64,000 nucleotides of DNA, from positions 372,001-436,000 of the forward strand of contig CAXXWW010000008.1 of the NCBI GenBank assembly GCA_963665215.2, written 5' to 3'. Below are positions 34,335 through 43,912 of the stretch, piece after piece; the stretch's first letter is position 1, and the number at the start of each line of letters is the position of its first letter. The notes beneath the pieces were generated by a model. It was not told the DNA's origin and did not search any database. It worked only from the letters and a program-made list of their open reading frames with translations. The DNA comes from G963665215 sp963665215 (GTDB lineage: Bacteria > Chloroflexota > Dehalococcoidia > Lucifugimonadales > CAUZJF01). A program made the translations under genes and the position numbers.

Positions 34335-37184
34335 CTAGCGGCTCGAAATGGAGATGTGTTGGTCCACCGCCACGTCAGTTAAGATGTTGACTTCACCGTT
34401 GACCCATTCGGCACGGACCTCGTCGATGATCGTGGCCTTGCCTAGGCCGAAGTGAGCGATCCTGCCCGGCTCTTGGGTCATGAAATTGGTTGAGGCATGT
34501 AACTCCCGCATCTGAGTGATGCCACCGGTAGTAACGTACACCCTGGAACCGATGCCGTCGCGATGGAGCGGAGGGGTGCCATCCAGGGTTACTTTAAGCC
34601 AGTGGTTTTCATTCTGGGAATCGTTGCGGAGCAGGACGGGGGTGCCGGGATCGCGGCCTGGCGTCCTGTAGTCGAAGATGTATTCGTGGTTGTTGGTGAT
34701 GAAAATATCCAGATCGCCATCGTTATCGAAATCGAACAAGATGACCCCCCTACCCTGGCCCCTATTGGCTGCACCCGCATATCCGGCCACCTCCTCAAAA
34801 GTCCCGTCGCCCAGATTTGAGAACAGCCGGGCGGGCTGTTCGTCAAATAGCCGCGGGTCGCCGGCCAACGGATTTTGGATCCAGCCGTTCACATGGTAAA
34901 GGTCCAGGTCCCCATCGTTGTCCAAATCGCCGAAGCTAGCCCCCCATCCCCAGCCGCCGTCACGGACACCTGCGCCGCCAGTGACGTCGGTAAACGTCAT
35001 GCCCCCGTCGTTGCGGTATAAGCGATTGCCGGTCACCCCATGGAATGGATGAATCTCCAGAATGAAGGATAGATCATCGAAGACGCTGGAAACGAACCAG
35101 TCAAGGTCTCCGTCGTTGTCGTAGTCGCCAATGGCGGCTCCCATGCCGTTTTCGTCGGTCAAGCGGACGGAGACGGTGTCGAACATGCCATCTCCGACGT
35201 TCAGGTAGAGGCGGGAATTGCCGAAGTCAGCAGCCACGGCCAGATCAGTGAGGCGGTCGCCGTTCAGGTCGGCGAACCTCGGGGCGAAGACCCACCAGTC
35301 GATCAGAGGATTTGAGCGAAACTCGTAGATTTCGAGCTGGCCATCTCCGGTGTTGTGGTACATAACGGGAGTGGACCCGTCCACACTATCCGCCGGGGAA
35401 TCCTTCACATCGGAAGAACCAATCTGAGCCTCCGCTCTTTCCATGTTCCACTCACCAAGCACAAGCTCAAGCAGACCATCGTTGTCAACATCGCCCCAGC
35501 TCGGACTGGTCGCGAAAATCTCCGGCTTGGTAAGCATTTTGTTGTCAATTGTGAAGTACCCGGCCCCATCGTTGAGGAGGAGGTAATGGGGTGCACTGTG
35601 GCTGGCGACCACAATGTCAAGGTCGCCATCGTTGTCAAAATCCGCCGCTGCGGCGCCGGCTCCCAGCACTGCTGGTAGGTCGGCGTTCCTCGCTTCCGCC
35701 TCTTCGGTGAACGTGCCGTCACCCTGATTGATGTACAGGTAGCTGGGCGCAATGCCGCCGCGTAGCACGAACAGATCTACCCAACCGTCACCATTGAAAT
35801 CCTCGGCGACAGCCCCACCCGTCATCTCTGCTGGTTCCGGCCTGCCGAAGAGCGGTTCCGGGGGTAGGTACCGATATGTGATTCCCGCCTGTTTGGTAAC
35901 GTCCGTAAAACGCATGCTGCTCGCATTGGGATTAGAAGCCCACGTAGGCTCGGCAGCGTTTTTGAATTCGTCGATGGTTTTGTCAAACTCGCCCGATTCA
36001 AGAAGCTGAAGGCTTGCAGCCGGCGCCGCATCCGGCGAAGCCCCCGAGGCCTCAGCCACCGCCGCTCTAAGAGGGAGCCCCTCATCCCAAATAAAAGCCC
36101 CTATGCCCAGGATGCCCAGGCCTCCGATCGCTCCCAGCACCCAGGTGGCCGTAGCGAAGACGGCGATCGCCCTCTTGGGCATGACCCTGGCCAGGCCCCA
36201 GAAGGTTATGGGGCCTCCGGCCGCGGCGGTGAACAGCAGGGTGGCGGCAGGTGCGGTACCCATTCCCAGGAGCAACAACAGCGCGACGAGCGGGATCTCG
36301 AACAGCAACGGCACGTTGATCATGATGCCAAACGTGGCCGCTATCGCCACACCGAGCACGTCGTTGCCGAGGTAGGTTGAGACCGTTTCGGGGCTTATCC
36401 ACTGAATTGCCAGCCCGCTCGCAAATCCCGCCACAACCATGATCGGCCCTATGCGAATCAGGTAACCCAGCGATGTCTTCGCCCAGTCCCGGAACGCCTC
36501 GGTCATCACCGGTCGCCACTCGGACTTGTCCTGAGGTCCATACGTTTGCGGCGCCTCCGGCTGGACCTGCGCCTCGCCTCTACCTCTACGGACGGCCAGA
36601 ACAACAATCGGACCGATGACCAGGGCCCCTATGACGGCAAGGACGAGACGGCTGAACCCCAGCAGAGGCGTAAAGACGAAAAAGACCATGGCCAGGGCCG
36701 GGATGTTCATCGTAGCGGACCCCTGCACCATGGCGATGGCGCCTTCGATGCCCCCCCCCCTCCTTTGGAAGGCGGCCGAGACGGGCACTATGCAAGCAGA
36801 GCAGAGGTTCATCACCGGGCCGACGGCAAGCCCCTTCGCCGTTCGTTTGAATACGCTCCCGGAGGAGAAGCCCCTGCCGCTGCCCGCTGGGAACAGGAAC
36901 GCCTCCGTCAGTCCCGCGACCAGGAAGGCGAAGATCATGCCTACGGTGACGAGCCGCAGGTAGGTCACAGAGAATACCAGCCACCTGTCCAGGAAGGAGG
37001 TGCCCGGCTCCCTCTCGATGCAGAACCCCTGGAAGCACTGCACCTGCGGCGCGGTGACGGCCTCAAGGTCACCTCCAACGGTTTCTAGCTTGGGGAACCG
37101 GTTGAAGGCAAAAAACAAGGTGAGGATGACCGCGAACAGCAGGAGCCCGACCAGGCGTTTCTTGCGGACGGATGTACTAAGCAA
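34335..37184 (-). CDS. fusion of a DUF318/YraQ-type permease with a seven-repeat FG-GAP beta-propeller and ASPIC/UnbV domain
   Basis: A 949-residue protein. Residues 1-375 form a polytopic permease with about eight to nine helices and the motif NLCSACIVPVSAAFQRRGGG, as in DUF318/YraQ (ArsP-like) permeases, and ATMNIPALAMVFFVFTPLLG. From about residue 420 the protein is extracytoplasmic with seven VCBS/FG-GAP calcium-binding repeats (DFNGDGWVDLFV, DFDNDGDLDIVV, DVDNDGLLELVL, DLNGDRLTDLAV, DYDNDGDLDWFV, DLDNDGDLDLYH, DFDNDGDLDIFI). An ASPIC/UnbV domain ends it (GIGSRVYVTTGG, then IAHFGLGKATIIDEVRAEW). Seven repeats suit a seven-bladed propeller. I do not know this combination; the role is open. 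Confidence 0.87.
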   Translation of the reverse strand: MLSTSVRKKRLVGLLLFAVILTLFFAFNRFPKLETVGGDLEAVTAPQVQCFQGFCIEREPGTSFLDRWLVFSVTYLRLVTVGMIFAFLVAGLTEAFLFPAGSGRGFSSGSVFKRTAKGLAVGPVMNLCSACIVPVSAAFQRRGGGIEGAIAMVQGSATMNIPALAMVFFVFTPLLGFSRLVLAVIGALVIGPIVVLAVRRGRGEAQVQPEAPQTYGPQDKSEWRPVMTEAFRDWAKTSLGYLIRIGPIMVVAGFASGLAIQWISPETVSTYLGNDVLGVAIAATFGIMINVPLLFEIPLVALLLLLGMGTAPAATLLFTAAAGGPITFWGLARVMPKRAIAVFATATWVLGAIGGLGILGIGAFIWDEGLPLRAAVAEASGASPDAAPAASLQLLESGEFDKTIDEFKNAAEPTWASNPNASSMRFTDVTKQAGITYRYLPPEPLFGRPEPAEMTGGAVAEDFNGDGWVDLFVLRGGIAPSYLYINQGDGTFTEEAEARNADLPAVLGAGAAAADFDNDGDLDIVVASHSAPHYLLLNDGAGYFTIDNKMLTKPEIFATSPSWGDVDNDGLLELVLGEWNMERAEAQIGSSDVKDSPADSVDGSTPVMYHNTGDGQLEIYEFRSNPLIDWWVFAPRFADLNGDRLTDLAVAADFGNSRLYLNVGDGMFDTVSVRLTDENGMGAAIGDYDNDGDLDWFVSSVFDDLSFILEIHPFHGVTGNRLYRNDGGMTFTDVTGGAGVRDGGWGWGASFGDLDNDGDLDLYHVNGWIQNPLAGDPRLFDEQPARLFSNLGDGTFEEVAGYAGAANRGQGRGVILFDFDNDGDLDIFITNNHEYIFDYRTPGRDPGTPVLLRNDSQNENHWLKVTLDGTPPLHRDGIGSRVYVTTGGITQMRELHASTNFMTQEPGRIAHFGLGKATIIDEVRAEWVNGEVNILTDVAVDQHISISSR

Positions 37185-37751
37185 AGGGCGCCAGTCACCT
37201 TATCACGAAATCTCTAACAACCCGTGGCTACGCACACTCCGTCCCCGCTGGAGGCATCGTGCGTGCGGACGCCGACCGCAGATCGACCGTGGCCGGACGC
37301 ATCATGTCGGCAATGCGGATACCAGGATGACAGGGTTCCTCGCCAGGCGGCTGGTTACCGGCACAGGCTGCACTCACATCTTGTCCGGCATCCCGGTCCG
37401 GAACACCCTCGGGCGGCCATGCTCCACCAATGACAGACCCCTGTCCCTTGTGGTGGTTCATGTTCCCTTCCCCTCCAACCCCAGTATCTCGCCAATCCGT
37501 CGAAGCCGCAAGGAGTTCCGTGATCAGCGGATATGGATTTTCACGATTCCCGTGGGCCAGTTCGCTGGGTCAGGGATTGAGGAGAGGGCGTGTCCCGTAG
37601 GGGCGTCATGCCTCGGCTTACCAGTACCAAAGTCGCATAATCGAAAGCCGGGTACTGAGATGGGGCCTCGGACCTTCGTTGAATGGAGGATGTGACCAAA
37701 TGGGCGAGTTTCCGCCGGCCGACTGGGAGAGGGAACGAAGCCCGAAACAAC
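37185..37751. other. intergenic region, no gene seen
   Basis: About 570 bases between the permease fusion and the binding-protein gene. Short open frames on both strands lack family features or ribosome sites. It ends in the strong hairpin at 37752. Confidence 0.5.
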
Positions 37752-37783
37752 GGAGGGGCCCGGACTCGCGTCCGGGCCCCTCC
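37752..37783 (-). terminator. strong terminator hairpin after the binding-protein gene
   Basis: A 14-bp perfect stem (GGAGGGGCCCGGAC and its complement) with a TCGC loop, 35 bases beyond the stop of the minus-strand gene. The tail on that strand is only moderately T-rich (CGTTGTTTCG). Confidence 0.75.
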
Positions 37784-37818
37784 CCCGTTTCTATCCCTTT
37801 ACCAGCCGGCTTGTACGA

Positions 37819-40266
37819 TTATTCTCCGGTCAGGAAGCTGAAGCTCTTGAAGCTAGACCGGTTGTCCGGATGGTTCACGTTGTCCATCCCACGCGACTCG
37901 GCTGTGCCACCGTCGAAGTAGAAGGACCAGTTGGTGTAGCCGCCGATGCTTTGCGGGAAGTGGAGCTTCGGCTGATTCTGCACGTTGTTCCGGTTTATGA
38001 AAGTGCCCCGCATGAGCCCGGTATAGGCAATGATCGGCAGGCCGTAGAGCTCATCGTTGTAGATCCGGAACATCTCCTTACCTAGCTCGAGGCGCCTGGG
38101 ATCGGTATCGCGGTATTGCCTACCCTCCTGGAACATCTCTTGCAGCAACTTCATGTTGCCCGAAACGTCGACTGGGTAGGTGTCCGCTGGAGCCAGGGGC
38201 AAGTACGACGGATCCGGCCCCGGCATCATTCCCAACTCACCTCTGCTCGATATGTAAGTGCCGACGCCGGGCGCGGCCATGTAAGAGGCGTTGAGCGCAA
38301 CCACGTTGCTATCGGCGGTGCTGAAAGGGTTCAGCTGATATATCGCCATGCTGATATGCGTGATTACGTGATAGTCGCCTTGCTTAAAGCCGCTGTACCA
38401 GTCGTCCCTCTCAGAGAAAGTCGTCTCTATACCGACCTCTTCCCACATGGGCTGGACGATCTCCATGAGTGCGACCCCGTTAATGTCAAACCCGAGTGAT
38501 ATGGCCGCATCCAGAGCAACGCGCTCGCCGGACTCTAGGAGCCGGAACCCCTCTGAGTCTTTATTCGTAAGACCCAGTCCGTCTAGAATCGCGTTGGCCT
38601 CGTCAACGTCGTACTTAATGTTTACCTGAGCGTACTCATCGCCGGGGTAGTAGGGAGTGCTCGGGTGCGGGACCCAGGCCTGAATTGTGCCGATGCCCAG
38701 GTACAAGGTGTCGTTGATCGCTTCCCTGTCCAGTGCGAACGACAACGCCCTTCTAAAGTCCTTGGTCCGGAGCCACTTGCCCATCTCGGTCTTGTTGAAG
38801 ACTAGGCTGAGCGCGAGGGTGTGGTCCATTCCATCGGGGTTGCCCCACTTGTAGATGCTGTAGTCGCCCTTATCCATGTTCGCCGTGTACAGGGGGACCT
38901 CCCCTATATCGTATCTGCTGCTATCACCGTCGGTCTCACCGTTCATCGCGCGGAAGACCATCGCGTCGCGGCTCTCCACCTTGAACCCCTGGGCCCCGTC
39001 CATGTAGGGGAGCTGGTTGCCCTCGACGTCGAAGAAGACGAAGTAGTGATTGCGCTCGCCGGTCGTCTGGAGGTCCTTCGTGACCGTAGTGACAATCGCG
39101 TCCAGGGTCGGCGGCTTCTCATCAGCCGATGTGGTCAAGGTCCTCGGGCTGGCCATCCTCGTGTACAGCTGTGTCCAGTCCTCCAGGCCCTCTTTTGAAA
39201 TCATCGCCTGCAGCGCCGAAGCGTCCGCGTAGTCAGGATGGAACTGCTTCAGGAAATGCGCAGGGCAGGCGATCGTGCCGAGCCCAGTCTTTCTGCAGCT
39301 ACCCCTCGGCAGGTCAACGTCCTCGTACAGGATGAAATTGGCCGTGTCGTAGGTTAGCGTCCAGGTGAGGTCGTCTATCAAGGCGAACTTGATGGCGTTG
39401 TCGGTTACCGGGTCGCGTAACGTCACCGGTAGGGTCGCGTTCAGGTCCTTGTTGAGGTTGTTGTCCTCCCACGTAAACCGCATGTCTTCGCTGGTGAATG
39501 GCATGCCGTCGGACCAGAACATGTTCTGGCGCATGTGCATCGTGTAAGTCTTGCCGTCGTCGCTGATCTCAAACGACTTGCCTGCGTACGGCTTCCAGGT
39601 AACTCCGTCGCTGTCACGAATAACCCAGGGACTATTGAACTGACAACAAATTGAAGCCCCGGTGCCGGTGAAGCGGTACTCGCCGCCGTAGTAGCCGATG
39701 CCACTTAGGCCCTGGACTATTGGGCGCTCCTCGGGGGGCGGTACTCGATCATCCAGTTTCGGCAGCTTGCCTGCCTTGACCAGCTGGTATGACATGGGTG
39801 ACTCGTAGAATTTCGTGGGCCTGGGGCCCATGTAGCCGTGGTACATCCAGAACTCGCCCGCCGTCTCCCCTGGGGATACCCACGTGTGGGGACTAATGGG
39901 GGGACAGTCGGTCACCAGATCTCCCTTAATGAAGCATGTCGATGGCGCCATAGCCGCCACAGCTACAGGCGCTGCCGCCCCAGTCGCCGCAGCCGCGGCA
40001 GCCGCGGGCGCGGGTGCCGCTGCCGGTGCCGCAGCCGCCGCAGGTGCTGCAGCCGCCGCAGGCGCGGGTGCAGCCGCCGCAGCCGCCGCCGCAGGTGCGG
40101 CCGCCGCTCCGGGCGCTGCAGCCGCAGGTGCTGCAGCCGCCGCAGGCGCAGGCGCTGCCGGCGCTGCCGGCTCCGCCACTTCCTCGGCACATGCCAGCGC
40201 GACCACGAGGGTCAGCGCGGCGACCAAGGACACCAGAAGCCTTGTGTTAGCCAACTTGGACCACAT
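37819..40266 (-). CDS. ABC transporter solute-binding lipoprotein, oligopeptide type (SBP_bac_5)
   Basis: An 815-residue extracytoplasmic binding protein. The signal peptide ends in a lipobox (VVALACAEE, Cys at about residue 27), so the protein is lipid-anchored. Residues about 33-105 are a low-complexity Ala/Pro linker. The family-5 binding fold follows: KPYAGKSFEISDDGKTYTMHMRQNMFWSDGMPFTSEDM, later FRRALSFALDREAINDTLYLG and ELGKEMFRIYNDELYGLPIIAY. It probably binds oligopeptides or similar solutes. No permease or ATPase genes adjoin it, so it uses a transporter encoded elsewhere. A near-consensus promoter lies upstream. Confidence 0.92.
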   Translation of the reverse strand: MWSKLANTRLLVSLVAALTLVVALACAEEVAEPAAPAAPAPAAAAAPAAAAPGAAAAPAAAAAAAAPAPAAAAAPAAAAAPAAAPAPAAAAAAATGAAAPVAVAAMAPSTCFIKGDLVTDCPPISPHTWVSPGETAGEFWMYHGYMGPRPTKFYESPMSYQLVKAGKLPKLDDRVPPPEERPIVQGLSGIGYYGGEYRFTGTGASICCQFNSPWVIRDSDGVTWKPYAGKSFEISDDGKTYTMHMRQNMFWSDGMPFTSEDMRFTWEDNNLNKDLNATLPVTLRDPVTDNAIKFALIDDLTWTLTYDTANFILYEDVDLPRGSCRKTGLGTIACPAHFLKQFHPDYADASALQAMISKEGLEDWTQLYTRMASPRTLTTSADEKPPTLDAIVTTVTKDLQTTGERNHYFVFFDVEGNQLPYMDGAQGFKVESRDAMVFRAMNGETDGDSSRYDIGEVPLYTANMDKGDYSIYKWGNPDGMDHTLALSLVFNKTEMGKWLRTKDFRRALSFALDREAINDTLYLGIGTIQAWVPHPSTPYYPGDEYAQVNIKYDVDEANAILDGLGLTNKDSEGFRLLESGERVALDAAISLGFDINGVALMEIVQPMWEEVGIETTFSERDDWYSGFKQGDYHVITHISMAIYQLNPFSTADSNVVALNASYMAAPGVGTYISSRGELGMMPGPDPSYLPLAPADTYPVDVSGNMKLLQEMFQEGRQYRDTDPRRLELGKEMFRIYNDELYGLPIIAYTGLMRGTFINRNNVQNQPKLHFPQSIGGYTNWSFYFDGGTAESRGMDNVNHPDNRSSFKSFSFLTGE
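39955..40180 (-). repeat. Ala/Pro-coding low-complexity tract
   Basis: GC-rich imperfect repeat of GCAGCCGCCGCAGG-type units inside the lipoprotein gene, encoding the linker. It gives long spurious open frames in other frames and on the other strand. Such tracts change length easily by slippage. Confidence 0.85.
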
Positions 40267-40322
40267 AGTTTCGCTCTCCTTTTCCGTAACGCACTTTACA
40301 CATGTCGGAAAATACCAGCGGG

Positions 40323-40352
40323 ATTATACCCACACCACGACGGCGTTGTCAA
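40323..40352 (-). promoter_or_regulatory. near-consensus sigma70 promoter of the binding-protein gene
   Basis: On the minus strand TTGACA (40352-40347), an 18-base spacer and TATAAT (40328-40323). Both hexamers are perfect. The start codon is about 57 bases downstream. Confidence 0.88.
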
Positions 40353-40455
40353 CCCCTCGCACACCGAGGGTGAGGATAGTGTTACTGTTTGTGTGTAGAA
40401 AGAGTAGGTATATGCTTCCAGTCGAAGATACATGCTGGAAAAGGAGGGCAGGCCT

Positions 40456-40639
40456 GTGATCGGGATCAGGGACCTGACCGAGCTAACGGTAGGCGATCTG
40501 TGGTCCTAGATCAAGGACGAGGATTAGCGGTGGGGTGAGATCAAGGAATTGTCGATAACGGGGGTCCAACGGTTGCTGGAAAGCGCGAGCGCGATTGAGG
40601 AGGAGCGGCCTGGCCTTCACCGGGCTCTAGTGCGACACT
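40456..40639 (+). pseudogene. degenerate short gene with in-frame stops, possibly a transposase start
   Basis: After AAGGAGG and GTG 40456 the frame reads MIGIRDLTELTVGDLWS, stop, IKDED, stop, RWGEIKELSITGVQRLLESA. The composition resembles the N-terminus of a transposase, but I cannot name it. Two stops within 25 codons make it dead. Confidence 0.5.
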
Positions 40640-40692
40640 AGACAAGGTGTTGGGGAACGTGTTATGCGCCCACGACGAAACCGTACTGTAGA

Positions 40693-40711
40693 GGCAGGTT
40701 TGAAACCTGCC
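40693..40711. repeat. 19-bp perfect palindrome
   Basis: GGCAGGTTTGAAACCTGCC, a 9-bp arm each side of one base, next to the left end of IS1380 copy 2. It looks like a dispersed REP-type unit and could form a hairpin in RNA. Confidence 0.6.
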
Positions 40712-40852
40712 CCTACCCAGGGCGGCATAAGCCCGAATCCACCGAAGGAGGGCGTCGGGTTAGCGTCCTGAGGCGGCAAGAAGGTGCTCCTGTGCTTCTG
40801 GGATAATGGTTCTGTAGCAAAAAAACGGCCCCGGAAAAGGAGCACCCAGTAG

Positions 40853-42178
40853 ATGCTGCCACGCAACCACCCCGACCGGATCCAAATCACCTTCGACGAC
40901 CGCCGCTTGGTGGCCAATGCCGGGCTGCTCCTTCCGGCCACCCTGGCGCGGCACCTCGGCCTGCCCGAACTCGTCCGGCAGCGCCTCGACCTGGGCGATG
41001 CCCCGGGGCGGGCGAACACGAGCGACAAGATGATGACGCTGGTGGCGTCTGCGCTGGCTGGGGGCGACTGTATTGACGACGCCGATGTGTTGCGCACCGG
41101 GGGGACGGCCTGCACCCTGGGCGGCACTCTCAAGGCGCCATCCACCCTGGGCACCTTCCTGCGCAGCTTCCGGTGGGGCCACGTCCGTCAACTCGACCGG
41201 GTGAGCCGCGAGTTGCTGGCCCGGGCTTGGCAGGCCGGGGCGGGACCCGGCGACGGGCCCCTGACCATTGACCTGGACTCCACCATCTGCGAGACCTACG
41301 GACTGGCCAAGGAGGGCGCCCGCCACCACGGCTATACCGGCAAGCGGGGCTACCACCCGCTGCTGGCCATCGCCGCCGGCACCGGAGACGTGCTGATGTC
41401 CCGGCTGCGCGAGGGCCGGGCCAACACCGCCCGCGGCGCCGCCCACTTCCTGCGGGAGACGGTGGGACGGGTGCGCTACGCCGGGGCCAACGGACGACTC
41501 ACGCTACGGGCCGACAGCGGGTTCTACACTCATGGCGTGGTATCCGTCTGCCGCAAGATGGATGTCCGCTTCTCCATCACCATCCGCCAGCACAAAAGCC
41601 TGCACAATCTCATCGAGGCGATACCCGAAGATGCCTGGACGCCGATTCCTTACTGGATGGACGGCGCCGCCGATGTGGCCGAGACCACCTGCACCCCCTT
41701 CCAGGCCGAGGCGGACGCCGCGCCGGTACGGCTCATCGTCCGGCGGGTGAAGCCCACGCCCGGTTCCCAACTGGCCCTCTTCGCCAAATACAGCTATCAT
41801 GGCTTCATCACCGACCGGGACGGGGAGTTGCTCGAACTGGAGGCTGACCATCGCCGCCACGCCGAGATCGAGAATGCCATACGCGACCTCAAGTACGGCG
41901 TCGGGCTGAACCGTCTCCCCTCGGGCCGCTTCGCCGCCAACGGCGCCTGGCTGGCCGTCCAGACGATGGCCCACAACCTGGCCCGCTGGACGGCGCGGAT
42001 CGGTCTGGGAGAGCGGATAGCCACCACCAAGACCCTCCGGCGGCGGTTCTTCTCCCTGGCCGGACGGCTCACCCGCTCGGCACGCCGGTTGACCCTGCAT
42101 CTTCCGGATCGCTGGCCTTGGGCTGAGAAGTTCAGCCGCGCCTTGGCCCGGCTGCGAGCCATTCCACTCCCGGCCTGA
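40853..42178 (+). CDS. IS1380-family transposase, copy 2
   Basis: Intact 441-residue transposase, the same protein as copy 1 except for one visible substitution (GLNRLPSG where the others have GLNHLPSG). The IS3 insertion is downstream of the stop, so the coding region is unaffected. Confidence 0.95.
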   Translation: MLPRNHPDRIQITFDDRRLVANAGLLLPATLARHLGLPELVRQRLDLGDAPGRANTSDKMMTLVASALAGGDCIDDADVLRTGGTACTLGGTLKAPSTLGTFLRSFRWGHVRQLDRVSRELLARAWQAGAGPGDGPLTIDLDSTICETYGLAKEGARHHGYTGKRGYHPLLAIAAGTGDVLMSRLREGRANTARGAAHFLRETVGRVRYAGANGRLTLRADSGFYTHGVVSVCRKMDVRFSITIRQHKSLHNLIEAIPEDAWTPIPYWMDGAADVAETTCTPFQAEADAAPVRLIVRRVKPTPGSQLALFAKYSYHGFITDRDGELLELEADHRRHAEIENAIRDLKYGVGLNRLPSGRFAANGAWLAVQTMAHNLARWTARIGLGERIATTKTLRRRFFSLAGRLTRSARRLTLHLPDRWPWAEKFSRALARLRAIPLPA

Positions 42179-42425
42179 CGGCACCGTCGGCGACCGACCC
42201 ACCCACCGGACAACCGAAGATCCCCGCAGACTCGTGCCAGCCCGGTCCGAGAGAGTTCCCTGCTGCGTATTCTCTCGCCATCCCGCGCATCGCAGCTCCC
42301 GCAGACGGCCATAGAGGCCCCTGTGCGGCGATGAAAGAAGTGGCTCCGGAAATCTGAACAGGGGGATAAGTGGAATCGCTGCCTGATTGAGGGCATGATA
42401 GTGCTCTCGGAGACAGGAGCGAGAG

Positions 42426-42731
42426 ATGAGCAGACGACCCCGCCGTAACCACTCGGCAGAGTTTAAGGCGAAGGTGGCTCTTGCCGCAGTGCGCGGCGAC
42501 CGGACACTTTCGGAGCTGGCAAGCCAGTTCGATGTGCACCCGAACCAGATCACGCAATGGAAGACCCAGTTGCTGGATCGGGCGGCGCAGTTATTTGGGG
42601 CCGGGACAGGGCAGGCTGAAAAGCCGGTAGATATGAAGGTCCTTCACGCTAAGATCGGTGAGCTTGCGTTGGAGAACGATTTTTTAGAGGCCGCGCTCAC
42701 GAAGGCGGGATTGCCGGGCGCAAGGCGATGA
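42426..42731 (+). CDS. IS3-family transposase OrfA
   Basis: A 101-residue DNA-binding subunit. The helix-turn-helix region is FKAKVALAAVRGDRTLSELASQFDVHPNQITQWK, followed by a leucine-zipper-like segment (LHAKIGELALENDFLEAALTKA). The stop overlaps the orfB start (ATGA), and orfB is in the -1 frame, as IS3 elements need for the fused transposase made by frameshifting. Confidence 0.94.
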   Translation: MSRRPRRNHSAEFKAKVALAAVRGDRTLSELASQFDVHPNQITQWKTQLLDRAAQLFGAGTGQAEKPVDMKVLHAKIGELALENDFLEAALTKAGLPGARR

Positions 42732-43555
42732 TCGACCGCGATCACAAGCTGCCTCTCGCCCGCCAGGCAAAGGCAGTGGGCATCAGCCGCGGGAGCATCT
42801 ACTACCGGCCACGGCCGGTGGGCGAAGCCGGTCTCGGACTGATGCGCCGCATCGATGAGCTGCACCTTGAGTATCCGTTTGCAGGCAGTAGGATGATGCG
42901 AGGCCTGCTCCGCCAGGAGGGACTCTCCTCCGGGCGTAGACACATCGCCACACTGATGCGGCGGATGGGCATCGAGGCGCTGTACCGCAAGCCCAACACC
43001 AGCCGGCGACGGCCCGGCCATACGGTGTATCCGTACCTGCTGCGCGGGCTTGAGGTGAGCAGGCCCAACCAGGTGTGGGCAATGGATATCACGTACATTC
43101 CGATGGCCAGGGGGTTCGTGTACCTAGCCGCAGTGATGGACTGGCATAGCCGCAAGGTGCTGGCCTGGCGGGTATCGGTCACAATGGACACAGACTTCTG
43201 CGTGGAGGCGCTCGAAGAATCCCTGGGACGCCACGGCGCGCCGGAGATATTCAACACAGATCAGGGAAGCCAGTTCACAAGTGACGCCTTCACCGGCCTG
43301 CTGAAAGCCAATGGGATCCAGATCAGCATGGACGGGAAGGGAAGCTGGAAGGATAATGTGTTCGTCGAACGGCTGTGGAAGAGCGTCAAGTACGAGGAGG
43401 TGTACCTGAGAGCCTACGAATCGGTCCCGGAAGCCAGAACTGGCCTCGGGCGGTACTTCGAGTTTTACAATGCCGGACGGCCCCATTCGAGCCTTGGGGG
43501 AATGACGCCGGACCAGTTCTTTGACAGAGCGCCTGCCGAGTCCGCGGCGGCCTAA
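42728..43555 (+). CDS. IS3-family transposase OrfB (DDE catalytic subunit)
   Basis: A 275-residue integrase-fold protein. The catalytic triad is visible: D in VWAMDITYIPM, D in IFNTDQGSQFTS, and E in WKDNVFVERLWKSVKYEEVYL, 35 residues after the second D. The N-terminal HTH_21 block (YPFAGSRMMRGLLRQEG) and C-terminal YNAGRPHSSLGGMTPDQFF are also typical. The gene is complete. Confidence 0.95.
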   Translation: MIDRDHKLPLARQAKAVGISRGSIYYRPRPVGEAGLGLMRRIDELHLEYPFAGSRMMRGLLRQEGLSSGRRHIATLMRRMGIEALYRKPNTSRRRPGHTVYPYLLRGLEVSRPNQVWAMDITYIPMARGFVYLAAVMDWHSRKVLAWRVSVTMDTDFCVEALEESLGRHGAPEIFNTDQGSQFTSDAFTGLLKANGIQISMDGKGSWKDNVFVERLWKSVKYEEVYLRAYESVPEARTGLGRYFEFYNAGRPHSSLGGMTPDQFFDRAPAESAAA

Positions 43556-43737
43556 CGCACGGCAGCGCGATTCCACTTATCAAACCGGGCAGCGCTGTTC
43601 AGACAAACGAGACCACCTCAGAAGACCGTCCGCCGACCTCCCTACCCCAAATGGAACCCAGGCTATTTCCCCTGTAGCTCCCTCACCCCCCTTCCGCTTT
43701 CCTCACGCCGTCCATCGGTGTCCTTCGGTGGATTCGG

Positions 43738-43912
43738 GCTAAAACACTTTGGACAAGGAAATGGGTACTTCGCGGCGCGTCTATCCGCCTCCGCCTTGAG
43801 CCGCTTCTTTGCCCGCGCTTCAACATCTAGGGTATTGCACCAGTGGGGGCGTTTACGCGGCGCTAGCGTCCGCCTGTGACGCTAGGTGACAAGCCTAACG
43901 AATACGATATTA
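43738..43912. other. short region between IS1380 copy 2 and the integrase gene
   Basis: On the minus strand an open frame without a start reads RPHWCNTLDVEARAKKRLKA, then KYPFPCPKCF, and is cut at the IS edge. It may be the remains of a small Cys-containing island gene. I cannot name it. Confidence 0.4.

Larger units (their letters stand above)
42336..43620 (+). mobile_element. IS3-family element inside IS1380 copy 2
   Basis: A 1285-bp element bounded by a 3-bp duplication GAA (42333-42335 and 43621-43623). The ends are imperfect inverted repeats: AGAAGTGG then TCTGAAC on the left, and TGAGGTGG then TCTGAAC when the right end is read inward. It carries the two-gene orfA/orfB layout. Confidence 0.92.
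40732..43737 (+). mobile_element. IS1380-family element, copy 2, with an IS3 element inside
   Basis: Both 18-bp ends are present. Without the IS3 element it has the usual length of about 1.72 kb. Unlike the other three copies it is not flanked by a 5-bp duplication (ATAAG on the left, CTAAA on the right), which suggests recombination or a deletion next to it after insertion. Confidence 0.92.

Noticed and set aside
39884..40459. A 191-codon Ala-rich open frame opposite the lipoprotein gene.
   Set aside because: It arises from the triplet-repeat linker read on the other strand; low complexity only.
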